23,323 nucleotides of DNA. Source: Rhizophagus sp. LPA8_4_AMF. Taxonomy: Eukaryota > Glomeromycota > Glomeromycetes > Glomerales > Glomeraceae. The position numbers were made by a program, and so were the translations under genes. Under the pieces are notes generated by a model. It was not told where the DNA came from. It did not search any database and saw only the letters and a list, made by a program, of their open reading frames with translations. The stretch covers positions 1 to 23,323 of the forward strand of contig JADRCO010001033.1 of NCBI GenBank assembly GCA_021464525.1, in the 5' to 3' direction. This document shows, in pieces, positions 10,016 to 19,026 of this stretch; positions within the stretch are counted from its first letter, which is position 1; every line of letters starts with the position of its first letter.

Positions 10016-10951
10016 ACTTTTGTGGAAACTTTCTTGATAGAAATAAGAAATGAAAAACGTAATCACTAATTTAAAAAATCGATGCGACGAAAACTTTATT
10101 TTATTCTGTCACGTGACTACAATTACGTGGAAATTCCAAAAAAAATTAACGATTACACAAATAAAATTTAAAATAAAACTTGATATCATATGTATCATAT
10201 TTATTTATTTTATGTCACATAGGAGGAATACAACGTAAAATAATATGTATCATATGACAAAAATACAATGACATTCTTACTATATTTGGATCGTCAGCTG
10301 ATTAACCTGGTAACCACTAATATATTATTTTTTCGGAGATAAAATCTGTCAGAGATGTGATTTTCAGCAATTTGATCTTTTTTTTTAAAATATCTTGTTC
10401 AACGTCGAAAAAAATCAGAGGATACTTAATTGAATATAAATAATAATTTTGTATTCTTCGATATGTTAAACAAACTAACTCATTTTTTAAATATAAAGCC
10501 TCAAATGATGATCGTACATTGATGAAACAATTGAAACATGCTACAATAATTTAATACAATTCGTGATTAAAACGTTAATTTTTTTAATTTTAAAATGTAT
10601 AATTTTAATAATTCGATATTATCTTCTTCTGACACAGTCCGATAATCGTTACAAAAGTCAAATATATATGCAACGTCTCATTCCTTTTTTAAGAAAATGT
10701 ACTATATATATCGTAAAAATATGATATGAAGCTATTGTTTTTTTACTCCGTTATTTAATATATACATATATAGTTTTATCATTACCAAAACAAATTTATA
10801 GTTAAGTCCCTATTTGAAAAACTTGAGGATGAATACAAACCGTAATGCAATTTATCATAATTAGATTTTTCTTGATCAAAGAAATGAAAAAAAAAAATAT
10901 TTCTCGAGTGATCGGCAAATCGGCAACATACAGTACGGGTATAATTAGATG
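10016..10951. other. 5' flank of the kinase gene, partly duplicated at 22840-23130
   Basis: No believable gene. Collinear blocks recur near the right end of the window. They include AAAAATTAACGATTACACAA (about 10141), CAGCTGATT (about 10295), GTTCAACG (about 10398), AAATGATGATCGTACATTGA (about 10502) and ACAATTCGTGATT (about 10557). It includes a CACGTG word at 10111 and may contain the kinase promoter. Confidence 0.4.
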
Positions 10952-10955
10952 CATA

Positions 10956-11618
10956 TGTTACGAAATATTTTTTTTAGTTATATAGATATAGGTTATATTA
11001 ATTCAGGATATATTTAGATATTATTAGTTTATTTTAGGTAGTTTGTTTTATTTTATTTTATTTATTTTTTTATGGGTATAGATAGAAATCGGAGGCTTAG
11101 AGATGGTGGCTGAGATCCAGGAGGCTTAAACAGGCAAAAATCGTCTGATCGGCGAGTTTGACGGGAAGGAAAATTGGCCGGATGGTAAATTTGTCCGATC
11201 AGCAAATAAGTACCAGATTTCAGACAATATACAAGCATATACGACCGATGGTGGAGGTTTTGAAAAAGAGGAAGAGAACAGTGTGGTTTTATTTACGAGT
11301 AATAAACCTGGTGATTTATTTCCGATTTCTTACAATTCGTTTATTTTATTACAGTATTCATTATCTTATATTGACCTTTTGTTACATCGTTTAATTGTCC
11401 ATACACGATTTAACTTTGATTATCAATTAATTAATCTATACACATTACAATTACTTTATTATTTATTTACCGATTGCACATTATTTGCGCACATAATATC
11501 CGATTTACATTACCTCTTGAAACTCAACGTCATATTACCTCGTCAATTACTAACCGATCCTTATTTATCCTCCTGTTACTACCTAACTAAACGTTAAAAT
11601 CGGTGGTAAGTGGTAACA
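10956..11618. mobile_element. Candidate solo LTR (663 bp)
   Basis: The segment begins TGTTACG and ends GGTAACA, the inverted TG...CA ends of an LTR. It is flanked by CATA on both sides (10952-10955 and 11619-11622), a possible 4-bp target duplication. TGTTAC...GTAACA is a common terminus of fungal Ty3/Copia LTRs. No internal retrotransposon domain lies on either side, so it would be a solo LTR left by recombination. One frame is open for about 150 codons inside (about 11130-11597, no ATG) but resembles no protein I know. The short duplication and lack of a second copy limit confidence. Confidence 0.5.
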
Positions 11619-11622
11619 CATA

Positions 11623-13028
11623 CATAAAATAATTAATATACCTTTGAAAATTTTTTTTTCGGATGCTGGAATGGTAAGGAAAATCTAGATAAAAGTGAAG
11701 ATATTTTTTAAACTTTACTCTGGTAATCCGTAATCCCAATTATTATTCCTTGGAATAGATGTTTACCTTATTTAGTTCAGTGTTTGTGCAAATTCAGCTT
11801 TATAATTCTGGTGAAAGACTTACAGATTTTTGTGAAAATTTATTTTTTTTATAATAGTGCTATAACTTTATTCTTTCTTTCTTTCTTTTTGCTCTTTTTA
11901 AGAATTCACTTGGTTTTTTCAGGCCAAAATATTTTATTTAATGATTTATTAATAAAGGTAGATGTCATATTTTTAAATTTAAAATAATATAAGTACGTAC
12001 ATAAAGTGTGAAACTATATATTTGACAAACGAATAAGTATAATTGCAAATTCATGTATTATAATTTGGAATTCAAATTCTTAGGCATAAAACAAATAGAT
12101 GCGTATCTCGAAAACTTAGAAATAAAGTATATAACGGAAAGGATTTTGAAACAATCTCTATTCTACTTATTTTATATATAGTACTTTTATATATTTTTAT
12201 CATTACACGACGGAAATAATAGAAAATACATAAAATCACATGCATAGTTATGAGAATGTTATTAGACTTTAGACAATTTTACAATTACGAATAAAGCGCA
12301 ACTGATATGTTTATAGATACTACTATGATTTTATCTGTTGTCGTATTATAACTGTTTATTGGAAGATTTTAGCATTCAAGTTATTTGGTAGTGCAATCAT
12401 GAATCATTTTTCTAAAAAAGGTTTTTCAATTCAATTTTATTGATTTAATTATTTAATTAAAATATTGATCATGCATAAAAAGTTGGAGTTATTCAAGAAG
12501 TAAAACAGAATCAAATGTTCCGGACGGCGAATCTCAACGGATATATATTTATAAAATTTACTCCGTATTTAGACTAATAATGGATCCATAAAGGTCTCTC
12601 GATCCTAAAACTTTTATAAGAAAAAATTTCATAGTCATTTCACTTATCGTTCTTTCTTCTTATCGTATCACCTTTTCACTCTAATCCTCTCACATATTCC
12701 CTCTATTCTGTCCCTTATTCCGTCATTAAATGACTTTAAAAAACAATTATGCATATTGTATAATTTGTTTATTTATCATTATATAATGACCTGTAACAAC
12801 AAATACGAACAGGTTTGAAAGTCATTGTTAATGAATTCTCACAAATCATTTTATTCATTTTATTCAAATCTGTCGTCTGTTGAACACTTTTTATTTTAAC
12901 GATAAGTGAAATTTTGACATGACTAGGATGCAATAACGAAGAAACATATTGAATTATCATTTTTTTCTATGTATGTTAAAAAATGTGAATTAACTATAGA
13001 TCCTCCTTTAATTTTGCTTTCGTTCATA
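11623..13028. other. Gene-poor AT-rich stretch
   Basis: No gene recognised. A short (CTTT)n microsatellite sits at about 11872-11890 and a pyrimidine-rich patch at about 12640-12725. The open frames here (plus 11784-11987, minus 12769-12960) are low-complexity and lack domain motifs. Confidence 0.4.
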
Positions 13029-13091
13029 ATGGCATGTCAAAAGGATAAATTTTTAGTTATATCACTTAAACAACAAACATTTTAATATAAA
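13029..13091 (+). pseudogene. Possible start of a third F-box-type gene, truncated at the Helitron end
   Basis: ATGGCATGTCAAAAGG at 13029, preceded by a CTTTC-x-TTCAT leader, resembles the start of the two intact F-box genes (ATGGCATGCTCAAAAG after CTTTCTTCAT). The similarity covers only about 35 bp. The frame ends in TAA after 18 codons, right where the Helitron terminus at 13092 begins. Either a truncated paralogue or a chance match to a common leader. Confidence 0.25.
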
Positions 13092-13121
13092 CTAGCCAGT
13101 AAGCCCGGGCGTTTCCCCGGG
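13092..13121 (-). mobile_element. Helitron 3' terminus (hairpin plus CTAG)
   Basis: On the minus strand, a hairpin with CCCGGG arms (13116-13121 and 13104-13109, 6-nt loop) is followed after a short spacer by CTAG (13095-13092), and the next host base is T. A GC-rich hairpin just upstream of a terminal CTRR, with insertion before T, is the Helitron 3' end rule. It lies directly downstream of the Helitron coding remnant on the same strand. Confidence 0.65.
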
Positions 13122-13673
13122 TTTGTAGGTTTAATATTTTAAATATTAGATGTAGTACAATTGAAATAGAATACTTTAACATATGGATCAACATTTGTTG
13201 AAGTTCTATAAGAATATTAGGATCAAGATTGGGCATTACATTCATTCTGTTTTGCAGCTCATTATCAGTATCATATATACATGTATATATCTGGGAAAAT
13301 TGAGGATGTCCTTCATCATTAGGAAGTAATGTTCCTATACTATGATACATTTTTCCATGAATTCGAAAAGTATAATCACCTCTAGTTCCTGTTATTTAAT
13401 CATCAATTTTTGCACCTATTGAAGTAAATGATAATGCAGCATTATACATCCTAATATTTTGTTGAAATAAACGTGCATGATGATCCATTCCAGTAAGAAG
13501 TCTATCTAAAGGAGGTAGTAGTACTTCCAAAGGAGGAAGAAGGATCTTGCCTTTTGCACAGCAAGTAGCAAAACTGGCGTTTTTACTCTTTCATCCAACC
13601 ACATCATGGCTTAACAGTTGTGACATTCATAGTCCATATTATCTAGAATGTGACGATCTAACCCATGCGAAAT

Positions 13674-14096
13674 AGGACCCAGAAATATATATAAAAGGGT
13701 CAGGTTTGAGTTTGCGTATAATTGATCAAAAAAATCATGTAGATTTTTCCTTTTGTGATAATTCCTACTGAAATATTATTACCTTTTTTAGATACCGGCT
13801 ACAGTGATGGGAAATTCCGGTTTCCAATGAAAATTTTACTGGAAACTGGAATCTGGAAAATTGGAATTTTGATTCCATATTGATTCCAATGGCTTTTGGA
13901 ATCTGGAAATTTGATTCCAGTGCTTTAAAAAGCACTGGAACCAATCTGGAATACATGTTTCCAGTTTCCAGATTCCAGTAAATGCCAACACTGACTGGCT
14001 GAGGTTATCATAATTCCGGCCCTGAAAAAATGCGTACAGCTAATAGTAAATTTTTTTTTGCCGCACCTTACCCCTGTATGTATATTTCTGGGTCCT
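13674..14096. mobile_element. 423-bp TIR element inserted in the Helitron, with 8-bp target duplication
   Basis: TGCGAAAT is repeated at 13666-13673 and 14097-14104. The enclosed segment has about 32-bp imperfect TIRs beginning AGGACCCAGAAATATA (28 of 32 agree). Removing it together with one duplication copy rejoins the Helitron frame on the minus strand, which confirms the insertion boundaries. It has no transposase. An 8-bp duplication allows hAT-, P- or Merlin-like families; the AGGACC start fits none exactly. It hosts a smaller MITE at 13802-13993. Confidence 0.75.
13802..13993. mobile_element. 192-bp hAT-like MITE nested in the 423-bp element
   Basis: It begins CAGTGATGGGAAATTCCGG and ends with the inverted counterpart CAGTGTTGGCATTTACTGG. 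It is flanked by ACCGGCTA (13794-13801) and ACTGGCTG (13994-14001), a diverged 8-bp duplication (6 of 8). The interior is built from alternating GGAATCTGGAAA and TTTCCAGATTCC words, so the whole element can fold on itself. No coding capacity. Confidence 0.65.
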
Positions 14097-14310
14097 TGCG
14101 AAATCCACGGATAGATACATACCTTTGGTACATCACAGGGCATTATTGCGCTTAAAAAAGCCACACTAATTAGTCAAATATGGTCAATCGTACGACCTAA
14201 AAATTACGTAACGCTAATTCGCCTTTTTTAATAAATACCCTGAGATCAAAAATATAACGTATACTAATAAATTACTTTTTTTTACGAGAGTCTATCAAGT
14301 CATGATGAGG

Positions 14311-14320
14311 TATATATATA
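14311..14320 (+). promoter_or_regulatory. Possible TATA box of the CRN-type gene
   Basis: TATATATATA lies 74-83 bp upstream of the ATG at 14394. TTTTTTTTACAG just before the ATG (ending 14380) looks like a 3' splice site, so a 5' leader intron is possible. In such AT-rich DNA a TATA match alone is weak. Confidence 0.3.
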
Positions 14321-14393
14321 GACCCTCAAACTTACCTTACAATTTACTTATTCTATCACTTTTATAACTTTTTTTTACAGAGATATCATCGAA

Positions 14394-16612
14394 ATGGATA
14401 TTTCATTTAACTGTTACATACTTTTATTCAATGGTCCTAAACAAGCTACGATTGATATTTACAGAGACCAAAAGAATAATAGATATTTCCAACGTGAGGA
14501 TAATGTAAAATCTTCTTAAAAACATTCAAAATTTCACATCTCATGGACCATGTATATAATATTGAAAAAGTTGGCGACAAAAGAAAATTGAAACTTTGGA
14601 AAGTTAATAATATCAAGTATGAAAGGATTAAAAATGAAAATATTTCTACCGAAGATGATATTGTACAAAAACTTGAAGGACTAGAAATGACAAATAACGA
14701 AATGTTTAGTCACTATTTCAAAAGTGAATTAGCCAATCATAATTTGGTTAAAATTGCAAACATCCATATTGTCGCTATCATCCCTGACACTGGTAAGTGT
14801 CTCCCAATGTTTTACCTCTCAAACAAGAAATTTTCAGTTATCACTCGTTGTCATATTCGTTTTCTCACTATCATCATTTTTTTAAAACCATTAGATCTTG
14901 AAAGAAAAAGGAAGGCGGGTAAGAATGCGTAATAGAAACCATTGTTATAGTTGCATTACCGGTTTGTTCTGTCATTTACCAATGTTTCTGCTCTACATTC
15001 ATAGTCCAAGATGTCAGTGGTGAAATTCTTGACAAACTTATTAAGAGACCTAGGGTGACAATTCCAGAAGTTGGATTACTTCCAGAATTCCTTGATAGGT
15101 AACTCCCCGTAGATATTAAGATACCTCTCACCCAAAATGAAATTGATATATTACAATCAAAAAATATCACAGATTCCTGCAGTCTAGATGATCTTAGAGT
15201 CTTATTCCGAGTTAGCGATACTGAAAGTGCCACCGAGTTCTGTAGTCGTATGATATTCTCACCTATCTTAAACGATAAACTTCCTCAGGATGATGGAACC
15301 AAATATTCCTTCGTTGGATTATGGGACACTTGCATTAGAAACCCTTTAGAACATCTCATTCCTGACGGTGTATCTATTCGAAGTAGTGGTAAATCCACGA
15401 GTACCAGAGATGATCGACCTGACTATGCTCTAATCCTTAGTAATGTTTGCCCATTTAGGGAGAGGAAAAATCATCTATCAACACTGAAGATTCAAAATCA
15501 GAACTTGGGAGAAAACTTGTATGGACCTATGATCCAGCTCCGTATGTCTTAGGTAAGATCTCGTGTCTGATTCAAGTTGTGCTACATACTAAACGTGATT
15601 TTGCAATCACAGGTTACTATACCCATGGACTTCAAGTAACATTTGCTGCCATTTGCCGACCTATAGAGGGTTATGTTATACCAGATGTTGTTGACATCGT
15701 GCAATCAAACTTAAAGTTCAGGAGGGAACGTGTCCGTCATTTGCTAAGAATGATCAATTTAAGCTGTATTATTAATGCGCTTCAGCCAGTGATTGGAAGA
15801 TGTGGATTACCCGAGTTCAAACCAGTATATAGCGATAGGTGAGATGAGGAATCTACTTTCTTTCAAAATATCTTATGATTTGATTTCATTTTTTTATCTG
15901 TAACGTTGCAGAACAAATCGTACAATTGAAATATGTGGCACAGGTGTTAAAAAGACCTATACCTACGACAATGATGTCAAAAATCGCGTTCAAAGGCTCG
16001 TTAATCTTTATGAAAAATTGGAAAAAAAGGAGTACCTAATATTGATCATCTTGATTGTTACAACAAAGAAGGCGGTGTAGTGTATCTTTCTCCAAAAGGA
16101 TTACAAGTTGTACCAAAAAATCAGCAGGAATCGTTTGAAGCTATTATCTGTGTTCTTAAGACACTTGTGGCAAGTATGTTAGCAATTTTTAGATGGATAC
16201 ATTATTTATTCTTTTATAATATCTACAGGTTTTACATGATGATAATGATCCTATATATCATCGGGATATCCGGTGGGATAATATTATTCGACAACATGAT
16301 GATCCATCAAAATGGTTTCTTATAGATTGGGATGATGCCACTGAATATCCAAATAGTCCAGCGATGCATCTTACAGCCGAGGAACATGCTCCGGAAGTAT
16401 TCACTAGTAATCATCATGGTGAAGTTGATATATGGAGTGTAGGGAAATTAATTAAGAATGCAAGCACTTGGATCACTAATCTTTCAGAAAAAGTCACCGA
16501 ATTCGGGGATCTTTTGCTAAGTCAAGATAGTAAAAAGAGACCATCTGCTGAGGAAGCTCTGAAAAAATTTAAAAAGATTAAAAGAAAATTCTTAAAGAGC
16601 GAGATAAAATAG
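14394..16612 (+). pseudogene. CRN (Crinkler)-type gene: header, PD-(D/E)xK nuclease-like and kinase-like regions, with lesions
   Basis: Start MDISFNCYIL (14394) and KLKLWKV (about 14595) match the ubiquitin-like header of CRN proteins. After a short LERKRKA linker exon (14895-14918) comes a nuclease-like region with RPDYAL (Asp at 15421) and a GEEK motif (about 15459-15470), fitting the PD-(D/E)xK fold. The last part is kinase-like: HRDIRWDN (catalytic Asp 16265-16267), LIDWDDA in place of DFG, and EVDIWSVGKLI. GT-AG introns at 14793-14894, 14919-15004, 15553-15612 and 15839-15911 keep frame; the one ending at 16228 is ambiguous. Lesions: header frame breaks with TAA 14517, TAA 15100, a one-base shift near 15458 just before the GEEK motif, a shift at the A7 run 16022-16028, and a phase problem at 16167-16174. 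CRN proteins are effector or conflict proteins in oomycetes and fungi. Function here is inferred; this copy is probably dead. Confidence 0.75.
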
Positions 16613-18882
16613 ACATTTCATATAACTAGAACCGCGAATATCAGGTTTTTCCTAGCAAAAATGCAATAAAAATTTGTCTTTGTGTAAAATTTTCATATAT
16701 TTAAACTTCACAATCACTCACGAAATGTAATATACTGTAATTTGCATAAAAAATACTGTAAATCTGTTGCGATACATGATTTAACATACAGTATGATTAA
16801 AAAATTAAAGTCCAATCAAGAAACTTCTATTATAAATAAAAGTAATAAAAATGGTAGAGAAGCAAGTGAAATGTATAATGTTATCAAAGAGGAGTTACGC
16901 GGATCCTAGTCAATTTAATGCGAATCATAGAATCAATTATTTCTTTGCTCTCAGAATAATTTCTACAGACAATTATTTCCACATCTATTACTAACTACAA
17001 GATTTTCACTCACATAATCTTTCTCTACACTAGAATTACGGAACAAATTACACTTACAGTATATCTACAGAATTTTCATCTATCTGTATCACCCCATTCA
17101 CAGAATATGTAAGAACCGTCTATGACTCTATGTAGTGTCTCGGTGTTGGAGTTGAATAGCTAATTGACAAAGTAAGTAAATTGATAGTTGATAACATGAA
17201 TTTATAGATTATTTCCCACCCCCGAGATGAAATGATTTCAAATCTGTAGGAAGAATGCTTCCGATTCACATTTATCGCTATAATTCATTTTAATAATATT
17301 CCACACCGCCTCAATCTTTTTATCGTCAGCTTAGTACTGTGCTGAATGTCAATAATTCGGCACTATTGCCAGAAAATTTTATTCGATATACTGCGCACTG
17401 TATCTCAGCATGTGACGAAAATCTGGTGACAGTGCGCTGATTAGGCAAGATCACGATTTTCTCGGAGAATACGGAAAGAATCAAGAAAGGCAATATGTCC
17501 GCTTTATCTTTGAGCATCTATAGAGCCAGGGAAAATGATTAGCATCGTGATGGCGATTTTCTAGAATCAAGTCAAGAAATCAAACAAACTAACTTCGCTA
17601 TTACTTTTCGGAATATACTCGTTTGATTGATTTTTGATATTGTTGATGTTAATAGTGGTAAGTTTGAATATTTCTTTTGATCCTTTTTTGCTTTACTTGC
17701 ACAAGGCGGATAAAAGAATTCACTAAATAATGCCTCACCTGTTTATAAGATTTGTAGTGCGTTTAAAGATCGATTTTTAGAATAAATCTTTGGGGGAAAT
17801 TACGTTATTATGATTATCAGTAAAATCAGATCAACACGAATACTCCTTAAAATTATAATAAACACTGGGATCCTGGATCAACAAAGGGGACTTTTTTATT
17901 ATTAATACATGCAAAAAGCTTGAGTATATGCGGGAAGTTTCGAGAATAAATTATATGGCGCAATGATTTGTTCCCGTGATACATGGTAATTGATACCCAC
18001 ATTTACTAAGTTCCATCAAATCGAAAAAAATATATTAGCATTTTGGTATACACGTTTCCCACAATGGAATCATTCAAATATTTGCAAATGTAAAGCCTCG
18101 CTTTATTAATGAAAATAAATACAAATCGGAATCGTTTGTTTTAGCAACCCTCTTTGAAATGCTACAATCGCGTTATTTCTTGCGACTAAATCATTATCTT
18201 TTTCCATTAATTATTTATTAATGAAAATTTTTTTTAAATCTCTTTTTATTTATTTTTTTTTATTGATCTTACTTTGATATAGAAAACAATAAATCATAAT
18301 AAGTTAATGCAAAATGTATTCATAGATATAGCATACATCACTTATTTTAAAGTTACAATAAAACTAAGATGCAAACATTCCATTAAAAATACTACTTGCA
18401 TGAGCTACTTTTAAAATTTGTTATGAGTTTCTAAAAATTTCATATATTTAGTTAAATCTACAACTAATTTTTTTTTTACTAATTGTAAAAATTTAATGAA
18501 TATTAAATACAAGAAAAAAAAAAATAAAATGTAGATCGGGACACATAAATTTATTTCGGTCTATATCACAGGACTAACTCGGTCCGATGGTAGTGAAGTC
18601 CAATCAAATGTTTAATTCGATCCGCATCAAAATTCACATGATTGTGCTAAAAATTGACATTACCGGATGGGTTTTATATAATATGCATTCTGCAGATCGG
18701 CGGATATGGGATATTTTGCAGCTGACTCACGTTCAGCCCACTTCCAACAATAGATTAATCCATAGGAGAACTTAGATTTTTTCGGTTAAACAGAATCCTA
18801 GTACTTGTCCGTCATTATGTTGTTTCACACAATCACATAATTAATTAATGAAATCTGGCAGGATGACTCTGATTCTCCGTAA
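16613..18882. other. 2.3-kb gene-poor stretch between the CRN-type gene and F-box copy B
   Basis: No gene recognised. AATAAA near 16665 could end the CRN transcript. A hairpin at 17339-17363 (GTGCTGAAT and ATTCGGCAC arms, 7-nt loop) sits in a slightly GC-richer patch (17280-17570) that may be an old repeat. The minus-strand frame 17326-17517 runs through this hairpin and has no motif. A patch at 18535-18600 has GGTCC/GGTCT words but no paired ends. Confidence 0.4.
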
Positions 18883-18885
18883 ATT

Positions 18886-18930
18886 GATTGGTTAAAATGA
18901 TAAGTCCTTGTTATCTATAAATGGAATAGG
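18886..18930 (+). promoter_or_regulatory. Conserved core promoter of F-box copy B
   Basis: GATTGGTTAAAAT (18886-18898, inverted CCAAT) is followed by CCTTGTTATC and TATAAATGGAATAGG (TATA box from 18916), 111 bp before the ATG. It matches the block before copy A almost base for base, while the leader after it differs until the shared TTTTTCTTTCTTCATTTGCA just before the ATG. Confidence 0.55.
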
Positions 18931-19026
18931 ATCCAAACACCTGCTGCGGTAGAAACTCTTCTTAATTTGAAGAATTATAAAAACCATACTAAAACAATAC
19001 TCCCTTTTTCTTTCTTCATTTGCAAT

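Larger units (their letters stand above)
13092..14164 (-). mobile_element. Decayed Helitron carrying the N-terminal part of a Rep/helicase ORF
   Basis: Minus-strand coding fragments match the region before the Rep domain of Helitron helicase proteins. They comprise YPWISHGLDRHILDNMDYEC, then HNC-stop-AMMWLDER (a C-x2-C knuckle), a degraded GRILLPPLEVLLPPL stretch, a DHHARLF...SFTSIGAKIDD stretch, and YHSIGTLLPNDEGHPQFSQI followed by YDTDNELQNRMNVMPNLDPN. Stops and frameshifts separate these pieces, and the Rep and helicase catalytic domains are absent. The ORF is split between 14097 and 13673 by a 423-bp inserted TIR element. The 3' end is at 13092; the 5' TC end was not identified and may lie beyond 14164. 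Confidence 0.7.

Noticed and set aside
11158-11597. Frames within the candidate LTR taken as genes
   Set aside because: No ATG at the start, no recognised domain, and position inside LTR-like ends.
14976-15233. Minus-strand frame opposite the CRN-type gene
   Set aside because: Antisense shadow; the plus strand carries the recognisable motifs and in-frame introns.
16080-16325. Plus-strand frame across the last CRN intron
   Set aside because: It reads through a GT-AG intron and continues in the wrong frame after 16228; only its first part is true exon.
18967-19026. N-terminal extension of F-box copy B by 20 residues
   Set aside because: It opens at TTG, not ATG, and copy A has no matching upstream sequence. 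The ATG at 19027 fits both copies.
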